The notes under the pieces: model-generated | What the model was told of the DNA's origin: nothing | Databases searched by the model: none | What the model saw: only the letters and a program-made list of their open reading frames with translations | Program-made: the position numbers and the translations under genes | NCBI RefSeq assembly: GCF_014633365.1 | Contig: NC_068340.1 | Location: forward strand, 40,076,328-40,140,327 | Source: Diospyros lotus | Taxonomy: Eukaryota; Streptophyta; Magnoliopsida; Ericales; Ebenaceae | Reading direction: 5' to 3' | DNA length: 64,000 bases | Part shown: positions 36,001 to 48,000 of the stretch, piece by piece | How positions within the stretch are numbered: the first letter of the stretch is position 1 | Layout of the letters: each line of letters starts with the position of its first letter

Positions 36001-39000
36001 TGAAAAGGTTGAAGGTTTAAGCGTGAAATGGTTGAGAAGAAAACTGCTGATCAACAATTCCAGTACAAATAATCGTCGATAGTTTGAAGGAAACCATCAA
36101 CAGTCTTGTGGCAGAAAATAGAACATACCTTAAGTCCATGAAGGATAAGGCTAAGATCAACCTAATAGCCCACAAAGGTACCCAAGTATGCCCAATAACA
36201 CCCAACACCCTAATTGACTTATAAATTGGTCCACCCTGGTTCCAAGTACGTGTCAATGGCCTGACCACGGCTTCCCAGCTATGCATTTTGTTGTGCCACG
36301 ATATCCAGCCTAGATGAGTTAATGGGAAACAGGATTCAAGGGCAGATGGTATCACGGGTAATTAAGATAATTAAGAGAGAATTTTCAACCCCATCCTTTT
36401 GTTAAATAATGAATTGATAAAGGATTAAAAGGTTCCAAAAGAGGGGCAAGTTGTAAATGGGACATATACAAAGCTATATACAAACCCAATTAGCTACAGT
36501 GATTTACAAGCCCCCCCAAAAAAAAATCAACTCGAGTGTTTCCCCACATCCAAAAGATTTAAATTAATAAACAGCAACGTGAATCCTTTCAAAGACATAC
36601 AGAACTCTGAAAACTCCTCAAAAGATCTCATATTCCTTATTCTCCAGCTGCACCACACATGACACGGAGACTCATAAGGTTCAATATTTGTAATCTACCA
36701 TCGAGCCCTAGCTTCAAACCATACCAAATCCAGAGTTAAACCATATCTAACCGAGACAAAGCATTACCCCAGTTGGTTCTGAAGACAGAAGATGGTAATC
36801 TAAATATCTTGCCCACTAAACAATGTAACAAGTGAATGATAATATCACCTTACTCTTATGTGTTAGACAACACCAGCCTGTCATAGTAATACACCTTTTC
36901 CAGGCAGTCTATTGCAAAAATAGGCTCCTATCCTATGTTGACTTCCATATTACCTTCCATGTTAAAAAGCAAAAGCCAAGTCACTATCCTCAATAAGACA
37001 TCATTTGAAAAAAAACTAGAAAAGGTCACTGGAAGTGCCTTTGCAAACCAATCATTTCCCAGTGTTACATGAAGTGCACCTTCTTGGAGGCCTTGAAAAA
37101 TATCAACAATCCACCCCCGGTGGTCACCATGGTGGTAGCACTGCGGTTCAGGCATTCTGTTGTGTCCCCTAGATTTGTGGTTCAAACCTTAAACCCATCC
37201 TAGTTGCATGATGGCTCAAACACATGAAGCCAAAATGAGGATGGATGCAAGGCCTACCACTCAAACCAGACATTCCCTAGCAAGGAAGGGCCCTCATGAG
37301 AGGGGTTGCTATGCTGGTCACCACCACCTTCCTCTTTTCCTATCCCCCCCCCCTGCAGGCACTAGAGAAGGAAACCACTCCACCACTAATGCATATTAGT
37401 GGACCATGATACTAATAAATCTGGGAAGTTCACTGTCAGCAACATTACAGCTAGCCATTACTACTGGTTCCTGTAGTCGATCAAAACCAATATTATAATC
37501 CTAGCCAATACTGCGTTATAAATGCATGTGTAGCATATCTCAGTATGCATAACCACCCACCAAATCATCACTGTCACCACCCACCATGTGCGATAGTTCA
37601 TCATTGATAACTGCATAAAAGTGCAACTGCCCCACCTGTCCTCCTCATTGTAACATGCAGTCATCAAATCACCATCAGAACTAACACCATCTCATGATCA
37701 TTACACATCAAAGACCTCCCCAGCACAATCTCCATGCTTGATTTTGTTACCGAAAGCAATACTATATTTTGAAATAGTCACTTTCATGTCCCTGGACAAC
37801 CTTTGTGTGTGAGAATAGGAGTATATACAAAAATACACAACAAGAATATTCTTATCAGGAAAACCTCAAATTCAAATCAGAAATAGAAATTTCAGAACTG
37901 GGTATGCAAAGAAAATGGATACAGAAAACCATACAAAAATAGAAAGAATAAGGTAGAAGTTAAGAGTTACTAGCCTCTTTTGCTTGGAAGAAACCTTGTT
38001 TGCAAGTCGAGCTGTTTGTACAGCAGCATCTGCAGATGCAGCTTCAGGAGTTGCCCGAAGAATTTCACATATGAGCTGTTGGCATTCACTCTACAACAAC
38101 AAAAATATATATTTTTTGAACTATAAGACTAAGTCTATATCCTTGGGCAAACAAAATGAGGAATAAGGATCTGAAGTAGTACTTAAGACTCCGTGTAAAT
38201 TTTTAAAATTCATTACATAAAATTCAGCAATTAGCCAATATATTTGCATAAAAAAAAAGCAACAACAAACATGACACGAGAAAAACTACCTGCAATACTG
38301 TCAAGGAAAAGCCAATACTGTAACCTCCAGTACCATGAGAAGCTTCAGGATCAGAGTTCCAATTTATCTCCGCCATTGACTTTGGTGTGTTCATGTCACT
38401 TTGTTGTGAGGATTTTGATTCTAGAAGCTCCCCAACAATAACATGGTTCTCTGAACATTCATCACAACAACAACAACCACAACCCAAGCCCTTATCCTAC
38501 TTCTCTGAATATTTATAATGGTTAAATTTAAATTCAATGTAGGGGAAAAATAATATGAAAAAGTAAGTATCTATCTTACCAAATATCCGAACGACAGTAT
38601 CAAAAATTGAATTAAGAAGTTCCTTGGCTGCAGTCTGTGCAGTTCCCATTGGAGCCATCACAGGCGAAACTGGGCTGACTGCCAATAGCGTTCCAGTCAA
38701 TGATATTCCATTTTGCCGCTTCTGCTTTGTCAACTGATAGCCCTCCAACTGTCCTTTCAGATAATGGAGACCAGCAGTAGCCGTTTGGGCAACCCGATCA
38801 AACTCAGCCCTTGAGCAATTAAAGTGCTCTGCATGAGCTTTAATCTTGCCAGCGATAATGTCATGAACTGTGGGACGCAATCTTTGGCTGTTATAAAGGA
38901 AAATTATAAAAAAAAGGTTAAAAAAATTATCATTTTGAAATACCAATCAAAGGTTAACCTCACAGTATGATCACTATCAGTTCTGCAAAGGAGCTCCCCG

Positions 39001-42000
39001 AAGCAAGTAAAACCCAACATCATCAGTCATCAATAAAACAGAGGGGCCAAATGGGAATTAATTATTTCTCAACATGGTATTCATATCCAGATCAGTTCAC
39101 TTTTTCACGGAAGTATCACATCATCATAGCACAATGTTAAAGACTACTTAAAATGTTAAAAAATCACATTTACTTAAAGACAGCATCCAAAACTTATTGT
39201 AACATATATACTAGTGTTGAATTGTTGGTAGCAATCTGTTGTTGGTTTCCTACCCTTATTTTCAATGCAAGCAATCAGAATCTAGTTAAAAGAGAATACA
39301 CAACATATTTAGTCCTAGGCCTTATAGTTCATATATCCATACCATAGAAAGGCCTGGTTTGGGTGAGAACAGGTATAGTGTGCAAAGAACCAGATCAAGA
39401 ACTGCATACCATATCATAGCACCAGCAGCTGCAACTTTGCCAAGTAGATAGAGACACTCGACCATTGTTTGTAAATACTTCACATGAAGTGGAACATTAC
39501 TCTTAGTCATGACTTCCTGAAAGCAAATTTAAAATCAAAATCATAAGAAACAAGACAAGACAAAACAAATTAGAAGGTAATAGATATGATTGTAAATTAT
39601 GTACAGCACACATACAACAAATTCATCAGGAGTGGAATGTGAAAGCCAAGTCGGAATCTGACGAGAAACTAATTTCACATCCTTCGGAGTAGTATCACCG
39701 CCATTGGCCCTTATTGCAGTATGCCCATCTGATGCAACTTCACCTATCTCCACACCACCATCTTCATCATGGCCATCAAATGATGACCTGAAAAGCATGT
39801 TCAGATAGCACATATTAGGAGATATGGCTCATAAAGCATGTATCACTAAGAATGAAACAGGAGAGAGGGGGACAGAGAGAAGAAAAAAAGCACTCTCTCA
39901 GAATAGCAATTGGATATAGCTTCAGACGTAGTTTCAACAAAAAAGATGTGAATTTCTCTCAATGAAGCCTATGGAAGCATATTTGAGTTTCAGAAACCAA
40001 AGTGACCATTTAACAGACTGTACTTGCTGACCTCCAAAATACTTGTGAGCTGAATATTTGCTTATCAGATTAAAAGTACGTATAATCTCCCATAGGTTTT
40101 TCAATTTAAATATGTCTACTAACTCCTAGTACTTGGAGACACATGGAAGTGGGACGGAGGAGAGAGTGCAGAAAAAAAGGAAGATGAATTAGAAAGGGGA
40201 GAGAGGGAACGGAGATAAGAAATCAGGGGAAGGGAGAAGAAGAAATCAAAGAGAGAAAAATCACTTATTGATGTTATTCCTATATTAATCATTGTTTTGT
40301 TTACATGTATAATCTCTATTTATAGACTTAAAATCCTAAAACAACTGACTCGTCAAACTAATCCAATCACAAAATTTATTAAAATCCAAAATCTGAATCT
40401 CTGAAACATGATAATTTTAAATCTAAAATATAAAAATTTCTTATCCTAGAAAAAACTCAACCTTGAAGCTTTGTAGACGCAACCTGCTCAATCACCCAAC
40501 ATAAGGTGAGTAAATCACTCAACCATAAGATCAGTAGTTGGATGATCTTTTGCCAGTGTCAGCCATGCATGTGTGTAAACAGTGGTCTAAACCTGATGTC
40601 AACACCAACTCACCAAGAGCAGAAGAACTTGACATTGTCACATGAAGATCATGCAAACTCCTGTGCACCTCAAATAGGTTCAGATCAAGCTATTGCAATT
40701 CCTCTCTAGTAATTCATATGCAATCTATATCTGGATGATCCACCAACGAACAAGAAAATGTTGAATCTCCATCTGTAGTGAAAATAACCCTCATCTAAAA
40801 TAGTATCAATTTTACCTTTGTATGTAGAACTAAAGGTTGATTGTAATGGGATGTTGGGCTCTAGATCAAGGTCCATAATGATTAATGGGTCAACAAAAAG
40901 ATCATCTGGAGAAGTAGAATGAACTTTATATGCAACAAGGTCCTCGACATTATATGTAGAGCTAAACTTAAAGTTAGATGGTATATCAATGACATGCAAA
41001 TGGCAGCTGCTTTAAAATTTTAGAAGGACCAGCCATATGAATTTGCAACTAGGAAATGAATCCCAAAGGGAATCACTACAGTCTAAGTCGGATCATAACA
41101 AAATCTATAATCCTTACTCATGTGAAATTGTTGTGAAAAATCACTTGAAGTGATATTGAGCCTGATTGGTAAATCTTGAGAGGAAGAAGAGCTTTTGAGA
41201 AATCATATTTCAGAAGATTTGAGAACTTATTGTTTATCCCTACATCGATTCATTCTAGCATTTGATATTTGATTATACAACAAGATGAAGAGAAACACTT
41301 TTTATTTGATATACTACCCTTGTTGTAATCATTGACCTATGGAGGTGTGAGTTACCATGACCTCGTTAATTGATTCTCACTTGAGAGTAAGGGAGTTGTT
41401 GTATTCTAGCTTGTGAGCAAGGGATCTTGCAGAATCAACGATTGTGGAAGGTTTACTAGCACCTGCAAAGCTAGGGGATTGTGCTGTGTGTATGGTGGTT
41501 ATTGTTTCCACAGTGAAACATGCAAATTGAGATTTGAGAAGACAGGACATAGGCTTCGTTTCAAGCATAACTAAACCTCTATAAAAGAGTCCTCCCTCCC
41601 AAGACAGAAAGAGTCATCCCTCTCTTGCTTGCATTTGCTTTGGATCTATTTTATTCATATTAAAAAGAGCAAGCACATATCTCACCCTTAAAACTATCTA
41701 ATAAGATTTCAGTTTAACAAGTTTTGAAATCTCACTCATATTTGAAATCCAACTCACCCCCCCCCCCCCCCCCCCCCCCTCTCTCCAGTTGCCTATCAGG
41801 CCACATGTAAGACAATGATGAATCAATGAAAAGCATTCAGGTTTCATGTACAAGGATCAAACAGAGCTACATAACTTTGAGCAACAGGAAAAAAACTTGC
41901 TGAAGAATGGTAACAAGTCGTAGTGTTTAAAGGAGATGGAACTACAATACCGAGGTATTTTGATTGTTGTGACTGATTATGATGATGAATCAAGGTTAGC

Positions 42001-45000
42001 TCGTATACCAAAAATTGATGTGGGATGAAGAAGAATGTGCAGAAAAGGAAGAAAAAGAAGGGAAAGGAAACCAAGAGAGATAGAGAACAGAAAGAAGAAA
42101 TCAGGGAAATAAGAAGGGAGGCAAAGACAAGATGGGAAGAGCGAAATCATAGAGAAACCCACATAATCAATGTTATTCCAATATCATATTGTTTTGTTTA
42201 CATCAATAATCTATCCTCAAACAAGTATGACTTTCAAACTACTTTTATCACAAAACCCATTAAACTTAAAAGCAAAAAACAACAATAATAACCAAAAGTC
42301 CTAATCCCACTAGGGGGGTTGGGTGCATCAATTATTATCCCCCAATTTCTATCCAAGGTCAAATCCTCTGTAAAGCCATTATATCTATTTCAAAATACAA
42401 AATTCAAAAACCTAATCTCAAAAATATGATAATGTAAAATCTAAAACACAAAAGGGCTATTTAGTTGTGGAAAATAATTTCCAGTTTTCTATCTCCAACT
42501 TTCTATAAAATGTCTAGTTTTCATTTTCCATAGAAAATTTAGAAAACCCATTTAAATGTTAGAAATACAGAAACTAATTTCCAATCTAGAAAATTAGAAC
42601 ATATGTTCAAAAAAAGGAGAGAGGTTTTAATTTTTTTGAAGGAGATGGAGATGATTTGTGAAAAAATTTTGGAAACCCACATTTTTCAAATCTCCAAATT
42701 AATAAAGAAAACTTAGACAACTCATTTTAGGAGTTCTCCAAGTTTAGTTCAATTTTGGAAACCCGGACTTTCCAAATCTCCATTTCCATTTGGAAATTTT
42801 TTGTATTTGAACAACTTTTCTACTTTCCCATTTTCTGTGGAGTAATTTTCTGAAAAACTAGGACTGTTTTCCACAACTGAACAGCCTCAAATTTTCTTCA
42901 ACCTTAGCACATCACAAATCCAAGTTATCCAACATGTTATTAAATAACATGATGCGGCTTATAATAATTAACAATGAGGAAAACATAAGCAGGCTTTCCA
43001 ATGAAGGAATATTTTGAAATAGAACTCTGAGATACAAAAATAGAAATGTAACAAATTTGATCCAAAAACAACAACAACAACAACATATCCAGCCTTTATC
43101 CCACTATGTGGGGTCGGCTATATGAATTCTAGATTTCTATGTGGGTTACGCCCCAACAGATAGTTTGCCTAGAATTTCTATTTGGATCCGACTAACTTTT
43201 ACGTTGGTTGTCGGCTACCTAACGTAATCTTCTTCCTTTATCCGGGCTTGAGACCGGCAATGGATAATATCCCCTTGCGGAGTAATGATGAAATGAAGTT
43301 TCAACACCATCTTCATATGGAGAAGTTTCATGAGATGGTGGTGAATGAATGCAAAACCAAATGAATGCAAGTAATTATTGCTTTCTTGTAGGATTTTCAT
43401 TGTAAACATGAACTCAATATATTCAGTAGATTGAAGTGAAAAACTGATTACTTTTATAAAATATATAACAGTTGTATTCCATATGTGCCTATACAAATTT
43501 CCATATAAGCAATGTACTGTCGTATCTCATAGTATTCATATCTTAAATATAAAAATTTGCGATAATGCAAATCTTCTCATTCTTTATCTCTTTTATATGT
43601 GTACACACCATAGAATGCCACAGCAGTGCACTCTTAGAATGAAATGGAAGGAAATTACAATCAAATGCATATTATCAGTAATACAATATGACCATATATA
43701 TGAATGCCAGTGTAGAACAGAAGTTCAGAACAAATATAAGAGCCACCAATAGTTAAAAATAAAGCTAAAACATCAGTTACAGAACTGTATCTCAAAGTTC
43801 TTGTCTTACCCCCCATCAACAGAACTAGGTCTATAAGATCCATCTCCAAGCCCAAAAGCACCAAACTGATTGTCACCTTTTAGTAGCCTGGTTCTTCGAG
43901 AGAGAGGTTGTGAACTGTTCACTGAAAATGCAACACTGGTGGTCGGCACTTCATCATCCCTGTCATTTATACTCGACGAAGCTAAGCTGCAAAAGATGTA
44001 AAGAGCTTAAGCAATGAAACAAATGCCTTTTAAGAAAAGAGCACAATTTAATGGCAAGCATTCATAGAACTAAATGCAGCATCTAAAGCAAAAATATGAC
44101 TTGCATTGCACGGCCAGAATGAGACTCCCTAAGCAAATGTAAATAAATACCAGCAATATTCCTGGCTCACCCTTGTCTAAAAATAAAGAGAGCATAAATA
44201 AAGTTAAGGAGTTCGTATTGTAAACGAATGGCAATTCAAGAAACTTCACGGAGAAATAATAAACAAAAATAACTACCTATATTCACCCTTGTTGTAAAGA
44301 TGATCGTGCAAATCCTCCAAAATTTTATAAAAGAGAACTCCACGTAACTTTGTTAATTCAGAGCGAACATCTTGAAGTGCACCAACCTAGCCAAAATAAG
44401 ATTAAACATGAAAAGTAACCCCTCAACATGTTTATAATGCGATTCCCACAAGTTTGCAAATATTATCCAAAATTAACATTTCAGATAACTGAAATGTCAA
44501 CAGTTAGGTTTCATGTTTTATCCCTAAAAATCCATTTTTTTATGAGGGAAAAGACAACTATAATAATTATGAGAAGCAAGGAGTAACAATGGTTTTTATC
44601 CAATTAAAGTTGATGCCACTACATCATAAAAAAAAATGTGAAAGAGGTCTAAATTCACATATTCAAAACATTGTCCAAATACAAAAATGAAAAAATAACA
44701 TCATGCCCAGTGATATGAGAATTGAACTGAACCAGCAAGAAAACCAGTTCAGTTCATGGCAAACATCGTCATTTTTTTTTTTTCAAAGAACCATAGTTGG
44801 ACTGGTGAACCAGGCCGGTTAAACTGGTTGATCCGGTCAAGGTTTTTTATTTTTATTTTTGTCTTTTTATTATTTTATGTTATTTTTAAATGATAGAAAA
44901 TATGATAATAAATTAATAATTTGAGATTTTCGAAAGGAGTTTTTTCTGTTTTGATACTGATATTTGAAAGGAGTTGATATTTACTATTTGAATACATCTA

Positions 45001-48000
45001 TCATTTTGTTAATACATGGATAATTTTGTTTAATTTTTAATTTGTAATTTAAATATTTGATTGAGTTTTATTTTATTTTCATCATATATTTGTGTTAAAA
45101 TTGTTGTATAAATTTTTTCTAATAGTAGAATAATATTACTTAATACACTTTTAAATTTATTAAGTATTATGTGAATTTTTTTTAATTTTTTATATCATCA
45201 TTTTAATTAATTTTTATTTATTTATTTCATAAAAATACATCCTGGTTCAATCTCAGTCCAACCATTAAACCATGAACCTCTTCTCTTTCCGGTTCGATAC
45301 CCCAGTCCAGTTTTCTAAACATTGATCATGCCCATCAAAACTGATATAGAACAAGTTTGAACTCAAAGAAACAAATTATGACACTTGGGTTAGATATCTT
45401 AATTTGGGAGTTAAATGAGTCTGAAGTTTTCACTAGAGATGTCTCTCCATTGGGAAAAAAAAAATAGTCTGATATTTAGAGCAAGAAAAATTATATAAAC
45501 CAACCGTTTGAAGGCCCTCTCTCTCAAGCATGAGTGTTGACTGAACATGCAACTGTACAGCTGCATAAAATTGCTTCTCAGAAGTGAGCTTTTCAATACG
45601 GCTGGGAACCTGAGCACATCTCAGACAAAGTCAATCAGAACTCTTTCGATAAACCAAAATTGCAACATAGCAATCAATTTTTTGTTGGAAAGATTTATAC
45701 AATGAAACATCAATCTAGTTTAAGAAAATAAATTTCACAACATTGATCTTTTTAATTTTTGAAGGTTTGAGGAAACATTAAGGCTTTTAATCTGGAAATT
45801 AGTCAAATTAAAATGGAATTATACAATAAAATGCCAAACTAAACATGCTTTAGATGAATAAATAAGGATTTTCATTAGGAGGGAAGAAGTGATTAGCAGC
45901 AACATAACCATAACTCCAAAATTCCAAAATGCCAACCTAAACGCAACCCCCCCCCCCCCCCAAGTGCGATTTTGTTCACCCTCATTTAACGGGGGTTAAA
46001 ATAACCCTCGTGAAAAACTAACACCTCTGCTTCCCTCTTCTCTTCTCTCTGCTTCCCTCTTCTTCTCTCTGCTTCTCCCCCTCTCCTCTCCTCTCCTCTC
46101 TCCCCCCTTTCCTCTTCTTCTCCAGTAGCCGCCGCCGCCGCCTCTTCTCGCACGTCGATCGCCTTGCCTCGCCGACCGCGAGGCCCCTCTCTGCTTCCCT
46201 CTTCTCCTCTCTTCTTCTCTCTGCTCTTTGTTTCCCTCTTCTTCTCTCTACTTCTCCCCCTCTCCTCTCCTCTCCTCTCCTCTCTCCCCCCTTTCCTCTT
46301 CTTCTCCAGTCGCCGCCGCCGCCTCTTCTCGTGCGTCGACCGCCTCGCCTAGCCGACCACGAGGCGATGGCGCAATGCAACAGCGAGGCGGTGCAGAGGC
46401 GCAGCGCAGTGAGGCGTTGCAGAGGCGCGGTGAGGCGGGGCAATGCAGCGGAAGGCGGCGAGGGGGTCGACAATGGCGAGAGCAAGGGAAGGGGAGAAGG
46501 GGAGAGAGAGAGGGAAACGGGTGGGTGAAGACCCCCCCGAAATGACCTTTTTACCCCCCCAAACTAACGGGGGTAAAGTTACCCCTGTTAAAGGGGGGTG
46601 AACAAAATCGCACTCCCCCCCCCCCCTTCAAAAATATATATGTATATATATATATATATATATCACACAAATATAATAAAGGTAAGAAAGAAAATAAATG
46701 AGTCAGACAGATAGGTTCTGAAAAAGAAATAGACAGATTACAAGTAAAGAAATTTTCAAAAGGGTCGCAAGAGGCAAGAAAAATTTCATGCTGAAAATTC
46801 TTCCAACCAATATGGTAAGCCATTAGAACCTACCTGCCCATAAACCTAAAGCATTAAGGGCAAGGGGCAGGAGAACATATTTAAAATTCCAAATGGAGTA
46901 CTAACAACTATTGTGATTTAGGATAGATAGGATATCATGAGAATACCAACTGGAGGCTTTTTTAGTGTTAGAAGGATAAAGAAAACTGTTGAAAAGGCTA
47001 GGGTTTAGATATGTAATGGGTTTATGGCAATTTAGAGGTAAAGCATGTCTGGAACAACAAATTTTGGGGCTAAAAACAGGTACAGAAGCTGGGTTATGAA
47101 TATAATAATCTGAAACTGAAGATTAGGGAAGAGAGGGAGGAACAGCTTCTAGGCATCACACCAAGGGTTCTGTAGATAATTGTTCCATTTCACTACTAAA
47201 AAAGAAATTACAAACAAAGTCAACCCCTTAATGATGTGGTCACCAATCAAGACCCGGCTCAAAGCCGACCCGACCATGCCGGAATAATATTTTAATACTT
47301 CTTAAGTTTTAGAATTCTACTTGATTTAGGATTCTACTTTATGTTTCTACTTCGTGTTTGATTAGAGTTTTATTTTTATTAAGATTTTAATTGATTTTTA
47401 CTTAGAATTAATTTTTATTAGGATTCTAGTTGGATTTTAATTACAAATATTAGACGGATTTGGATTAGCCAAATCGTTGTTGTTAAAATCCCGATCTTAC
47501 TCATACGATTTTACGCTTTGGAGACCCCCAAATGATTCAAATCCCAAGTAAAATCTTATTTGGGGTAAAATCCTATAAAATCCCGATTTTAAGTGTATAA
47601 TTTTAAGATTTTACGCTTCAGAGACCCCCAAACGATTTTACGCTTCAAGTATAAATTGCAACTTAAATCTAATGGAGAATATTGGAATCATCCTCTAAAG
47701 AATTTTAAACTATATTTTGCCTCTAAATTGCCTATACCAACATGTTAGTTTTGAGTTATATTTTGGAAGCATTATCTTTTGAGTTATAATAAAGAATAAT
47801 CAGATTATTAAATGATATTAATTTATTTTTTATAAAATTGTGTTATTATAAACATATATTTATAAAAATTAAAGAGTATTTTTAATTGTCTCTAAAATCT
47901 TATGATTTTACGATTCGATTTTATGAACCCTTTTTTGATCCCACTTAAAATCCCGATTTTAACTACCTTGAGTCAAACACTATAAATATACCTAGAAGTT

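Larger units (their letters stand above)
40142..42900 (-). mobile_element. Old nested Ty3/gypsy relic (element D)
   Basis: Two related blocks, about 40142-40445 and about 42012-42453, share ordered phrases (gtgcagaaaa, gaaatcaggg, ttgttttgtttacat, aaatctaaaa) and look like decayed LTRs. Between them, on the minus strand at 40706-40999, is a gypsy integrase C-terminal signature ([20 protein letters not shown]). Left of the right-hand block is a decayed primer-binding site (minus strand TTTGGTATACGAGCTA). A SINE tail (42275-42387) and a MITE (42454-42886) lie inside the right-hand LTR. The outer edges are approximate. It lies in SEC8 intron 6. Confidence 0.65.

Noticed and set aside
40142..42453. 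Treating the two A/G-rich related blocks as independent simple repeats
   Set aside because: Both share several ordered non-simple motifs and bracket an integrase fragment in the expected orientation, so decayed LTRs explain them better.
46018..46485. Minus-strand 155-residue Arg/Glu-rich ORF and its plus-strand counterparts
   Set aside because: Low-complexity product of the CT/GA-rich, duplicated interior of an inverted-repeat element, open on several frames because of composition.
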